The position numbers and the translations under genes are program-made. Below, piece by piece: positions 46,200-54,943 of a stretch of DNA of 64,000 nt. The notes under the pieces are model-generated. The model ran no database searches. It saw only the letters and a list, made by a program, of their open reading frames with translations, and had not been told where the DNA came from. Within the stretch, counting starts at the first letter, position 1. Every line of letters begins with the position of its first letter. This DNA comes from Clostridium sp. KNHs214 (lineage in GTDB: Bacteria; Bacillota; Clostridia; Clostridiales; Clostridiaceae). Where the stretch lies: positions 1,264,417-1,328,416 of the forward strand of contig NZ_JQMW01000009.1 in assembly GCF_000744935.1 (NCBI RefSeq), given 5' to 3'.

Positions 46200-46342
46200 A
46201 ATAAACCTTTATCTTATAGCATGATTATTCCACAAAAGGCATTACATTACTTGAATTATGAAATTTCATAATTCCATCGCATTGTACCTTTTTGTGGGTT
46301 AATCATATCATTAGTTTATCAATGATAAGATAAAGGTTTATT
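46200..46342 (-). terminator. Terminator-like hairpin split by a family B insertion
   Basis: Perfect 18-bp arms at 46200-46217 and 46325-46342 (AATAAACCTTTATCTTAT and its complement), and a T8 run on the minus strand at 46193-46200. Element B copy 5 occupies the loop. The arms would have closed a normal terminator for the two-component genes before insertion. Confidence 0.8.
46222..46305. repeat. Family B element, copy 5 (84 bp, shortest)
   Basis: TGATTATTCC...GGGTTAATCA with TAGCA (46217-46221) and TATCA (46306-46310) as near-perfect duplications. Inner region deleted down to GAAATTTCATAATTCC. Lies inside the terminator-like hairpin. Confidence 0.85.
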
Positions 46343-46370
46343 CACACTTTATGTAGAATTTATAAAGATT

Positions 46371-47489
46371 TTATAAAGGTTTTGGTAGATAAACACTAAA
46401 AGTTGTATGACCTTTTACGCTTTCTGCTTTTAATGTTCCCTCATGACGTTCAACAATTTGCTTCGCAATAGCAAGACCTAATCCTGAACCTGATGCTTGG
46501 CTCCTTGCTTTATCTCTACGATAAAATTTTTCGAATATCAGTTTAAGTTCTTGGTCAGATATAACATCCCCATCATTCTCTATGGTTATAATAGTTATTT
46601 TAGGGTCTCCTATACCTGTAACTTTAATAAAAGAATCCCTATTACTATAACTAATAGCATTCTTCAAAAGATTATTCAAAACCCTTGCCAAAAGATTACC
46701 ATCACCATATATTTTTAAATCCGATGATACTTTTAAATTAACTTGTAAATTCTTAGGCATAAATAGAGGATAAAGCTCATCTGTTATTTGTTGTAAGAAA
46801 AATTCTCCATCAATTTCTGCTTTATTTAAAGGAATCTCTTGAAGATTAAATCTTGTAATGTCAAAAAACTGATTAGTTAATTCTTCTAAGTGATAAGCCT
46901 TGTCTAAGACTTTTCTTAAACAATCCTTCCTAATTTCTTCTGTAACTTCAGACTCTTCTAAAATATTTAAATATCCAATAATACTAGTTAAAGGTGTCTT
47001 TAAGTCGTGAGCTAAATAAGTTACCAAATCATCTTTCTTTCGGATTTCCATCTCCTTTTCTTGTTCCACCCTTGCCTTTTCATTTAAAATTGATTTAATT
47101 TCCACATCAATAAACTTTAGCTCCTGATCATCTCTAGGCTTTTCATCATCTCGAAATAGGCGCATCCTCTCCTCAACTTCAGCTATAACTTTCTTTTTTT
47201 CATCATTTCGAGATATTTTAGAAGCTATGTAAATACTAATTTGCACTATAAAAAAAACTGAAAAAACTATAAATGTCAATATACTTCTTAATCTATCCCA
47301 TCGAAAAATTCCCCTTATTGCATGGTATCCATTGTAATTCAGTACTACTTCTTCTCTGTCATCAAGTAGCCTCCTTACAAAATATTCTCCAACACTTCCT
47401 TCTAAATATATATCAACAAAAAATAATATAAGTATAAAAGCTACAAATGATATAATATAATAATTCCACTTCCATTTTTTACATTTCAA
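46371..47489 (-). CDS. Sensor histidine kinase (VanS-like)
   Basis: 372 residues, two membrane segments (about 9-27 and 70-92) with a ~43-residue outer loop, a HAMP-like coiled region, H-box YLAHDLKTPLTSIIGY (phospho-His), N-box NNLLKNAISYS and G-box GSGLGLAIAKQI. Start TTG at 47489 overlaps the regulator by 11 bases. A short loop suggests sensing within the membrane or through the adjacent ABC transporter. Confidence 0.88.
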   Translation of the reverse strand: MKCKKWKWNYYIISFVAFILILFFVDIYLEGSVGEYFVRRLLDDREEVVLNYNGYHAIRGIFRWDRLRSILTFIVFSVFFIVQISIYIASKISRNDEKKKVIAEVEERMRLFRDDEKPRDDQELKFIDVEIKSILNEKARVEQEKEMEIRKKDDLVTYLAHDLKTPLTSIIGYLNILEESEVTEEIRKDCLRKVLDKAYHLEELTNQFFDITRFNLQEIPLNKAEIDGEFFLQQITDELYPLFMPKNLQVNLKVSSDLKIYGDGNLLARVLNNLLKNAISYSNRDSFIKVTGIGDPKITIITIENDGDVISDQELKLIFEKFYRRDKARSQASGSGLGLAIAKQIVERHEGTLKAESVKGHTTFSVYLPKPL

Positions 47490-48165
47490 TGATATAACCT
47501 ACCCCCCACACTGTTTTAATATATTCTGGTTTTTCAGAAGAATCTCCTATTTTTTCTCTTAAATTTCTAATATGAACAGTAATAGTATTAGTGGATTTAG
47601 AATAATAATCATTCTCCCAAATTAAATGAAACAGTTCCTCACCACTTAAAACTTCTCCTTTTCTTTCCAATAAAACTTTTAAAATTTTAAACTCCGTTGG
47701 TGTGAGCTTAATTTCTTTTTCATTAATACTTACTTGCTTACTTTTTTTATTTAAAGTAAGTCCTTTATAATAAATACTATCTGCATCAGTGCTGCTTTGG
47801 GTATATTCTTTATAACGTCTCAATTGGGCCTTTACCCTGGCAACCACTTCTAAAGGATTAAAGGGTTTTGTAATATAATCATCAGCACCATAGCTCAGAC
47901 CTAATATTTTATCACTATCTGCATTTTTAGCTGTAATCATAATAATTGGGAAGTGGTATTTTTCACGAATATTTTTACATATACTTAGTCCATCGGTGTC
48001 CGGAAGCATTAAGTCTAAAATAACAAGATCCACTTGCTTGTTTAATTGTTTCATAGCTTCAGCACCATTTTCTGCTTCCCATACCTTGTAAGTTTGTCCT
48101 TCTAAATAGATTTTTAGAATATTCCTTATATCAGCATCATCTTCAACAATCAATATTTTATCCAT
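47479..48165 (-). CDS. Response regulator (OmpR/VanR type)
   Basis: 228 residues. Receiver domain with EDDADI, phospho-Asp in LVILDLMLPDTDG, ITAKN, YITKPF; C-terminal winged-helix DNA-binding domain (TPTEFKILKVLLERKGEVLS). Partner of the kinase at 46371-47489. Likely target is the ABC operon beginning at 46179. Confidence 0.9.
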   Translation of the reverse strand: MDKILIVEDDADIRNILKIYLEGQTYKVWEAENGAEAMKQLNKQVDLVILDLMLPDTDGLSICKNIREKYHFPIIMITAKNADSDKILGLSYGADDYITKPFNPLEVVARVKAQLRRYKEYTQSSTDADSIYYKGLTLNKKSKQVSINEKEIKLTPTEFKILKVLLERKGEVLSGEELFHLIWENDYYSKSTNTITVHIRNLREKIGDSSEKPEYIKTVWGVGYIIEM

Positions 48166-48567
48166 TATATCACCCGTTTTTATTATACACTACCTTATCT
48201 ATATGTTTATTAAGAAATAATAAAGATATTTAGAACTCTCCCTAAAATCCACTAATTCATAGTATCTTACTTTGTTATAATCATTTTATTTATTAATGTA
48301 GTAAATAAAATAGATGATGTATAATCTTCTAAATACAATTATTTAATTCTAGTTTTATAAAATGTCTACTTCTACTTATTAAATTTCAAAAAAACATACA
48401 AAAAACTCAATTGTATAGGCATTTAAAATCTTCCTTCAATACAATTTTCAAAGACTTATCGTAATTCATTGATTTCCACGGTAATTGTACTGCATTATTG
48501 TGGTAATATTTATTTCCAAACAACTTGTTATATGGTAATATACTAGTGTAAGGAAGGTGAAATTTAC
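48166..48567. other. Divergent promoter region
   Basis: About 400 bases between divergent genes. AT-rich, with words such as TTGTGG and TATGGTAATATA near 48500-48545 that could be the promoter for the plus-strand gene. No RNA or gene recognised. Confidence 0.3.
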
Positions 48568-48873
48568 ATGGAATATACAGTATTGTTGGCATTTATTATT
48601 ATATCTGGGTTATTTGCATGGAACTCAATAGGAGATTTAAATAATAAAAATCAGAAACTTATGGCGCGTTTGGATAGCTTGGCAGACAAAACAGGGAATC
48701 CTGAATTATCAAGCAAATATGTTTCGGTTTCTCTAAAAGATGAATTAATCAACTTGAAAAATGAGGGAAAAATGGTCAAGGCAGTCAAATTGTTAAGAGA
48801 TAATACTTCTTTCAGTTTAGTTCAGGCCAAAGAATATGTTGACAATTTAGAATTTCAGAAACAGGAAGATTAA
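48568..48873 (+). CDS. Membrane-anchored protein with ribosomal L7/L12 C-terminal-like domain
   Basis: 101 residues. One N-terminal membrane segment (about 3-22), a short coil, then residues 50-98 (LKNEGKMVKAVKLLRDNTSF, SLVQAKEYVDNL) with the pattern of the bL12 C-terminal domain, which binds translation factors in ribosomes. As a membrane-tethered protein the role is unknown. The start has AGGAAGGTG upstream. Confidence 0.7.
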   Translation: MEYTVLLAFIIISGLFAWNSIGDLNNKNQKLMARLDSLADKTGNPELSSKYVSVSLKDELINLKNEGKMVKAVKLLRDNTSFSLVQAKEYVDNLEFQKQED

Positions 48874-48903
48874 AAAATATCTAGTTTGATTAATCTACAA
48901 ATA

Positions 48904-49076
48904 TGATTAAACCACAAAAGGATACAATGTGGTGGAATTATGAAATTTTTCCTCCATGACTTACATAAGAGCTCTGAACAATAAATTTAATTTAAATAGT
49001 TCCTTTGCTTCTTATGCAACTCATTCCAGAGAAATTTCATAATTCAAGTAATGTAATACTTTTTATGGGCTAATCA
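48904..49076. repeat. Family B element, copy 6 (173 bp, inverted)
   Basis: TGATTAAACC...GGGCTAATCA, flanked by AAATA and TAATA (one mismatch). Reversed in internal order like copy 3. It lies between the L7/L12-like gene and a bidirectional terminator. Confidence 0.84.
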
Positions 49077-49111
49077 TAATATATTTTTATATTGTAAGAA
49101 TATATAAAATA

Positions 49112-49152
49112 GACACTATAATGTCCTAAAATTACCAGTTCATTATAGTGTC
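49112..49152. terminator. Bidirectional terminator
   Basis: Perfect 12-bp stem GACACTATAATG / CATTATAGTGTC between a plus-strand gene and the minus-strand ABC permease. T-rich on both sides. Confidence 0.8.
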
Positions 49153-49175
49153 CATTTTTATAAAAACTAATTTAG

Positions 49176-49883
49176 CTAAGCAACATCTACATCGTCTATA
49201 GTATTTATCTTTTTTATTATGGTATATGCTGACAAAGTCAAGGTAATCAAAGTGATAATAATTAATTTAATAAGTGTATCTATTAATTGTGGTTCACTTC
49301 CTATTATAGGCTGCGCTAAAGCTGCTATTACTACTGCTGTTACTACTGTAGATGGTACTGATTTTTTCTTCATGCCAACAGTAAAGGGAAGTAATGACAT
49401 GATTCCTGTCATTACAGCAAATGCCAAAAATATTAAAGATGCAGAAGAAATATAACTAAAACTAAAACTTCCTGCAACCACATCAACAATAGAATCTAAA
49501 ATTACTGTATACAGTATACATAGTGTATTACTAATAAGTACGCATGACATTCCAAATACACCTACTATAAATAGCTTTGACAACATTATTTTTTTTCTGT
49601 CAATAGGATAACAAAACATTACTAAAATTGTTTTATCCTTATATTCTCCTATAATAATCTTCCCCATTATTGTTGAAGAAAATATCAAAAAAACATCAAA
49701 TGATAAAACATTTATCATCCATATAACACTTTGATATGTATCTAAGTCGTTTGGTGAATGTACCTTATTATCAATATATGACATGGTTAAAAAAGCCATT
49801 ATAAAAAGTATAGCTATAAATACTCCTTTAATATATTTTTTAAGTTTATATTTCCTTATTTCTAATTTAATTAATTGCAGCAT
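49176..49883 (-). CDS. ABC-2 type transporter permease (lantibiotic-immunity type)
   Basis: 235 residues with six membrane segments and a short N-terminal cytoplasmic part. Layout as in BcrB/LanE-type permeases. Start overlaps the ATPase by 17 bases. Together they form one transporter controlled by the next two-component system upstream. Substrate unknown, likely an envelope-active peptide. Confidence 0.75.
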   Translation of the reverse strand: MLQLIKLEIRKYKLKKYIKGVFIAILFIMAFLTMSYIDNKVHSPNDLDTYQSVIWMINVLSFDVFLIFSSTIMGKIIIGEYKDKTILVMFCYPIDRKKIMLSKLFIVGVFGMSCVLISNTLCILYTVILDSIVDVVAGSFSFSYISSASLIFLAFAVMTGIMSLLPFTVGMKKKSVPSTVVTAVVIAALAQPIIGSEPQLIDTLIKLIIITLITLTLSAYTIIKKINTIDDVDVA

Positions 49884-50796
49884 AACTATCCTCCTGTATC
49901 AACTTTAGAAAATATTCTTCCAAGGTACTTTCCTTTTTACATATACTTTCTAATTCAACACCATTTTCAATGAGTACTCTTGAAATTAGCTTTTGGGATT
50001 TTTCTATATCGTATATACGAATTTTGTTTTCAGAAATCATCTTGTAGTTTAAAATACCCATTTCTTCTTTAATTAAATATCCTGCTTTACTTGGATTATT
50101 TACTTCTAATTCTATATATTCACTGCTATACTCATGAACCTTTTCCATAGATACTTCTTTTAATAGCTTGCCATTTTTTATAATACCAACTGTATCTGCA
50201 ATTAACTCTATTTCTGAAAGAATATGACTTGAAATAATTATTGTTATTCCATATTTTTCATTTAATGTTTTTATAAGTGAACGAACTTCCTTAATTCCTT
50301 CTGGATCTAAGCCATTAATAGGTTCATCCAATATAAGAAATTCTGGTTTTGCAAGTATTGCTCTTGCAATTGCTAATCTCTGTTTCATGCCTAATGAATA
50401 ATTACAAACTGCTTTTCCTTCAATATCCAATAACCCTACTAAACTTAAAACTTCATCTACTCTTTCTTTATTGTGATAACCCATATAATCACAATGCAAC
50501 TCTAAATTTTCCCTTCCTGTTAATTTGCTATAGAAATAAGGATTTTCTATAATAGAACCTATCCTTTTTAAAGTTTCAAAATTATTTCCATTAACTTCTT
50601 TCCCAAAAAGGATAATTTCACCTTTACTAGGCTTTACTAAATTAAGAATCATTTTAAGTATTGTACTTTTTCCTGCTCCATTTGGACCTAGGAACCCGTA
50701 GATTTCACCTTTTCTTACATGCATCTCTACATTATTTACTACCTTTTTATCCTTATACATTTTAGTAAGTCCATTTGTTCTCAATATGTAATCCAT
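49867..50796 (-). CDS. ABC transporter ATP-binding protein (BcrA-like)
   Basis: 309 residues. Walker A GFLGPNGAGKSTILK (about 33), signature YSLGMKQRLAIARA, Walker B FLILDEPINGLDPEG, then H-loop ISSHILSEIE. The YSLGMKQR signature (instead of LSGGQ) is typical of the BcrA / lantibiotic-immunity group. C-terminal extension of ~80 residues. Partner of the permease at 49176-49883. Confidence 0.88.
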   Translation of the reverse strand: MDYILRTNGLTKMYKDKKVVNNVEMHVRKGEIYGFLGPNGAGKSTILKMILNLVKPSKGEIILFGKEVNGNNFETLKRIGSIIENPYFYSKLTGRENLELHCDYMGYHNKERVDEVLSLVGLLDIEGKAVCNYSLGMKQRLAIARAILAKPEFLILDEPINGLDPEGIKEVRSLIKTLNEKYGITIIISSHILSEIELIADTVGIIKNGKLLKEVSMEKVHEYSSEYIELEVNNPSKAGYLIKEEMGILNYKMISENKIRIYDIEKSQKLISRVLIENGVELESICKKESTLEEYFLKLIQEDSYAAIN

Positions 50797-50874
50797 ATTA
50801 ATCTCTCCTTTCTATAAAATTAATATAACAAATCAACTTATCTTTTTTCTATCATGAATCTTACTTTTTTCTTA

Positions 50875-51031
50875 AGTACATAAAAATAAATAATAAGTCA
50901 AAGATGCTGGTATATTTTGTGTCAGACAAGAAAGCAGGTTCCGCCGCTAGTAGAACTATCGGTGGGTTCTGCTGACGCAGTATGGGGCAAAATAGACTAG
51001 CATACTGACTTGTTATTTATTTGAATGTGCC
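50875..51031. repeat. Family A palindromic element, copy 4
   Basis: 157 bp, AGTACAT to ATGTGCC, TTA on each side (50872-50874, 51032-51034). It ends eight bases before the kinase stop codon and separates the two-component system from its ABC genes. Confidence 0.84.
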
Positions 51032-51039
51032 TTAAGTTG

Positions 51040-51966
51040 CTATTTTTCTTTTGGAAGTATTATATTAAATAATGTTTTCTTGTTGGGAATACTAGTTAAC
51101 TTAATTTTCCCATTCATATGCTCCACAAGTTCCTTGGATATTGTTAATCCTAATCCACTACCTTGGTAATCTTTACTTCTTGAATCTTCTAATGTATAAA
51201 GTCTCTCAAAAACATTTTCCTTATATTTTTCCAAAATTCCCTTACCGTGATCTTCAATTCCAACACAAACTGTGTTTTCACACACATCAATACTTATCCC
51301 TATGTATTTTCCATCGCTTCCATATTTAATAGCATTATGTATTATGTTTTTTAGGACACGACTTAGTGCTTCTTCATCTGCACTAACGTAAATGGGATTC
51401 TCTGGTATATTAATGTCCACATAAAATTCTTTCTCCGAAAGGATATTATAGAATTCAAACATATTTTTTCTACATATCTCACATACATTTACTTTTGTAA
51501 TATTAAGTATTTTGTCACCAGACTCCAACTTAACAAGATTGAAAAATTTATTTATCAATTCTAATATTTCATTAATTCTCAAATCCACCTTCTCAATCAT
51601 CTTATCATTATTGAATTTAAGCCTTAGCATTTCCACATATCCTTTTAAAGTAGTTAAGGGGGTTTTTAAATCATGTGACATATTTGATAACATTTTCATC
51701 ATGGATATTTTGGAATTTTCATATGCCATCTTATTTTTATTACTATAATCTAATAAATGATTAACACTTGACGCAATAGACTTTACTACTTCATTTTCTG
51801 TAGGAATCAATATTAATTCCAATGTTTCATTCTCAATAATTTCTTCTATTTTGTTAGCTATATATTCAATTTGTTTTGATTGAAGAGTATATTTCCTATG
51901 TTCTAAAATATATATTATTATAAAAATTAAAACTAAAATACCTAATAATATTGTCATTATGTTCAT
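51040..51966 (-). CDS. Sensor histidine kinase (small, single membrane anchor)
   Basis: 308 residues from the ATG at 51966, spaced 7 bases from GGAGGACAAA; an upstream in-frame start has no such site. One N-terminal membrane segment, H-box MSHDLKTPLTTLKGYV, N-box LKNIIHNAIKYGSDG, G-boxes GIEDHGKGI and GSGLGLTISKEL. With little outer domain it likely senses through the ABC transporter or the membrane. Overlaps the regulator. Confidence 0.87.
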   Translation of the reverse strand: MNIMTILLGILVLIFIIIYILEHRKYTLQSKQIEYIANKIEEIIENETLELILIPTENEVVKSIASSVNHLLDYSNKNKMAYENSKISMMKMLSNMSHDLKTPLTTLKGYVEMLRLKFNNDKMIEKVDLRINEILELINKFFNLVKLESGDKILNITKVNVCEICRKNMFEFYNILSEKEFYVDINIPENPIYVSADEEALSRVLKNIIHNAIKYGSDGKYIGISIDVCENTVCVGIEDHGKGILEKYKENVFERLYTLEDSRSKDYQGSGLGLTISKELVEHMNGKIKLTSIPNKKTLFNIILPKEK

Positions 51967-51967
51967 G

Positions 51968-52669
51968 CTATTTGTCCTCCATCTTATATCCAATTCCCCA
52001 CAAAGTCTTGACATATTGAACGTTACTTTTGTCCTCACCTAATTTATTTCTTAATCTTTTCATATGCACATTAATAACATTTTCCTCTCCAAAATAAGGC
52101 TCCTTCCAAATTTGATTATAAATTTGTTCTTTTGAAAAAACTCTTTCCAAGTTAGAAGCAAGTAGCTTTAAAATTTCAAATTCCTTACAAGTCAAATTTA
52201 ATTGCTTTCCTGCCTTAATAACAGAATGCTTATATATGTTAATCTCCAAGTCTTTAACACAAATTATTTCATCTTCATGTTCATGATTATTTTTTTCTTT
52301 ATTATACTTTGTTACTCTTCTTATATTTGCCTTAATTCTCGCTGAAAGCTCCACTAAAGAAAATGGCTTAGTTATATAATCATCCGCTCCAAGTCCTAAC
52401 CCCATTGCTTTATCTGTATCATTATCTTTTGCTGTTATAATAATTATAGGAGTAACATCCTTCTCCCGTATTTTTCTCATAACATTCAATCCATGGATTT
52501 TAGGAATCATTAAGTCTAATAAAATCAAATCATAGGATTGTTCTTGGAATTTAACCATTGCTGACTCTCCATCGTAAGCTTGTGTAATTTCATACCTATC
52601 ATTTATTAAATACTCAGTAACCATTTCACTTATGTTTTTATCATCTTCTACTAATAATATTTTAGTCAA
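51968..52669 (-). CDS. Response regulator (OmpR type)
   Basis: 233 residues from a TTG at 52669 (MTKILLVEDD, the usual family start) after GAGGGGGATT; ATGs at 52690 and 52681 are possible but poorly placed. Receiver with LILLDLMIPKIHG, ITAKDND, YITKPF; winged-helix output domain. Directs the kinase-ABC module 49176-51966. Confidence 0.84.
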   Translation of the reverse strand: MTKILLVEDDKNISEMVTEYLINDRYEITQAYDGESAMVKFQEQSYDLILLDLMIPKIHGLNVMRKIREKDVTPIIIITAKDNDTDKAMGLGLGADDYITKPFSLVELSARIKANIRRVTKYNKEKNNHEHEDEIICVKDLEINIYKHSVIKAGKQLNLTCKEFEILKLLASNLERVFSKEQIYNQIWKEPYFGEENVINVHMKRLRNKLGEDKSNVQYVKTLWGIGYKMEDK

Positions 52670-52885
52670 AATCCCCCTCATTCCTTTCATTCTATTATTG
52701 ATTTTTATATAAAACTTTAAAATTCTGATATAATTTTTTGTTATTCTTATTAATATATAATCTTAAATCATCACTTAATAGTATAACAAAAATAAATAAT
52801 TCAGTTGTAATGATTATATAACATTATACTTATAATAATACCTTCTCTAATATCTCATAATGCCATAAATATAACTGTAACAGTA

Positions 52886-53049
52886 TGATTATCCCACAAA
52901 AAGTATTGAATTACTTGAATTATGAAATTTTTCTTGAATGACTTGTATAAGAAAGAAACTATTTAAGTTTATTGTTCCCAGCTCTTATGCTAGTCACTTA
53001 GAATAAATTTAACAGTTCATCCACATTTTGACTTTTTGTGGTTTAATCA
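52886..53049. repeat. Family B element, copy 7 (164 bp)
   Basis: TGATTATCCC...GTTTAATCA, perfect 5-bp duplication CAGTA on both sides (52881-52885, 53050-53054). Same orientation as copies 1, 2 and 4; more diverged inside. Confidence 0.86.
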
Positions 53050-53075
53050 CAGTATAATTTTAATAAAATAAAAAT

Positions 53076-53170
53076 GAGCTGTGGAACTAAGAATAAATCA
53101 TACAATACATTGTGTTAAGTTTAAACTTGCAAAACAGTATATTGTATGTAAATTTCTTAATGCCACAGCA
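53076..53170. repeat. Family C hairpin repeat, copy 2
   Basis: 95-bp unit with ends GAGCTGTGGAACTAAGAA and TTTCTTAATGCCACAGCA that pair, and AATATACTGTTTTGC-like inner arms. On the minus strand it is followed by a T-rich tract. It lies about 130 bases past the ABC exporter stop. Compared with copy 1, several end bases differ in both arms together. Confidence 0.72.
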
Positions 53171-53299
53171 CTTTATATTATAGTATAATTGTATAAGTGA
53201 CCTCTTAATAAACATAACTTTCTAGTTTATTTCACGCCCATATAGCCATTATAAAATGCCGCTAGATAGACACTTTATTGATTACTACCTTTAAAACCT

Positions 53300-54943
53300 T
53301 TAAGAAGCATTTCGCAATTTTTTATATTCCATGGACTCACAAATCTCTTCATAGGTACCATTTTGTACAAGCTTTCCATTTTCCATTAGAAGAATTTCAT
53401 CAAAGTATCTCAATTGTTCCGATAATTTATGAGTTATCATAATCATGGTTTTATCTTCCATTGATAATAAGAACCTTTCTAACTTATTAGTAATATTCAT
53501 ATCCGTTGCAGAAAACACTTCATCCATAAGGCAAATAGATGCATCAGCCAAACACATTCTATAGATAACTAAAACCTGTTTTTCTCCGCCACTTAAATCT
53601 TGGCAATTTGATTTTTCAGCTATAGAATTTAGCATATTTTTATCTAAAACATTTTCTAGAAAACTAACCTTATTAAAAGGAAATGAATTAAAGATTGTCA
53701 CATTGTTTTTATACCCGCTAGCAAATATATGCTCCTGTTGATTTACATTATGAATTATATAAGAGGTATCTAAATCCTCTAGCTTTTCATCATCTATATA
53801 AATATTCCCCTTATTTAATTCCACATATCTCATTAAAGCATTAATTATAGTGGATTTTCCTGAGCCACTGTGCCCAATTATTGCGTACTTCTTATTTTTT
53901 TCAAATCTGTAGCTGAAATCTTTCAAAGAAAAGTTTTCATAATTTACAGTTACATTTTTAAATTCTATATGAGAATTAAATTCTTTTTTAACCATCAAGT
54001 CTTTGTAATTTTCATTAATTCTTAAAAACTCCAAAACTTTAAGCTTAATGCTTTTAGTTGACTTTATAGTATTTATATCATAAATCAGTGACTCCATGGG
54101 ACTTATAAAGCACTCTATATAGCCAAAAGTAGCCACTGCTGTACCTATGGTGATTTCCTTTTTTATAAGTAAATACCCCACCATAGCAAAGGAAATTATG
54201 TGCAATAAATATATAAAAGCTCCGTTAATAATTAAGGCAAAGGACTTTAATTTACCGTACTGAAATCTATATTCGGCTGTATCCTTAAGAAATCTTTCCT
54301 GCTCATTAAAAATATTATTTCTCGTTTTACTCTTAATTAACTTAAAACCTTCTAAAAGGTCTTTTATCTTAGATACATAAAGACCCATATTGTCTAGATA
54401 TACCTTTCTCCTTAAAGATAATTTTTTAGCAGTAAGATTAGGTGCAATTAAAGTAGCTATTATAGAGGAAAAAAGCATCACTAGTGCAATTCGCCAATCA
54501 ATAAAAGCGAAAAACATAACTCCATACACAATAAATATATTGATAGATTTAATTATATCTATAAAAGGAGTAAGATAGTCCATCTCAAGCTGAGTTATCT
54601 CATTACCTTGAAGAGAAATGTATTCTCCCACGTCTTTAGCTGAAAATCTCTTGTAGCTATAATTAGTTATAGTTCTAAAGAAGTCTTTTTTTAAACTTAC
54701 TTCAAAAGCAATACCCAGTTTAAAATTCAATAAATTTTCCATATAGGAAAGACCCAAATTTAAAACATTACATCCAATATATATTAAAATTAGAATTCCT
54801 AAATATGTTTCATCAGAATTTCCAATAGAATCAAATAGCTTTTTGGTTAAATAAGGAATATTAGCTAAAGATATAGTAGCTAGTAGATCACAAATTACAT
54901 TTAAAAGTATTAAATGTTTTATTTCATAGAGATACTTTTTCAT
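53300..54943 (-). CDS. ABC exporter, fused permease and ATPase
   Basis: 547 residues: six-segment membrane domain (about 1-300) and ATPase (about 320-547). Walker A IIGHSGSGKSTIINAL, signature NCQDLSGGEKQVLVIYR, Walker B ICLMDEVFSATD and H-loop ITHKLSE. Half-transporter, functions as a dimer. The gene overlaps the HTH/TPR regulator by 20 bases. A partial copy of the locus exists at 35.2-35.6 kb. Substrate unknown; peptide or lipid-like drugs are plausible. Confidence 0.87.
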   Translation of the reverse strand: MKKYLYEIKHLILLNVICDLLATISLANIPYLTKKLFDSIGNSDETYLGILILIYIGCNVLNLGLSYMENLLNFKLGIAFEVSLKKDFFRTITNYSYKRFSAKDVGEYISLQGNEITQLEMDYLTPFIDIIKSINIFIVYGVMFFAFIDWRIALVMLFSSIIATLIAPNLTAKKLSLRRKVYLDNMGLYVSKIKDLLEGFKLIKSKTRNNIFNEQERFLKDTAEYRFQYGKLKSFALIINGAFIYLLHIISFAMVGYLLIKKEITIGTAVATFGYIECFISPMESLIYDINTIKSTKSIKLKVLEFLRINENYKDLMVKKEFNSHIEFKNVTVNYENFSLKDFSYRFEKNKKYAIIGHSGSGKSTIINALMRYVELNKGNIYIDDEKLEDLDTSYIIHNVNQQEHIFASGYKNNVTIFNSFPFNKVSFLENVLDKNMLNSIAEKSNCQDLSGGEKQVLVIYRMCLADASICLMDEVFSATDMNITNKLERFLLSMEDKTMIMITHKLSEQLRYFDEILLMENGKLVQNGTYEEICESMEYKKLRNAS

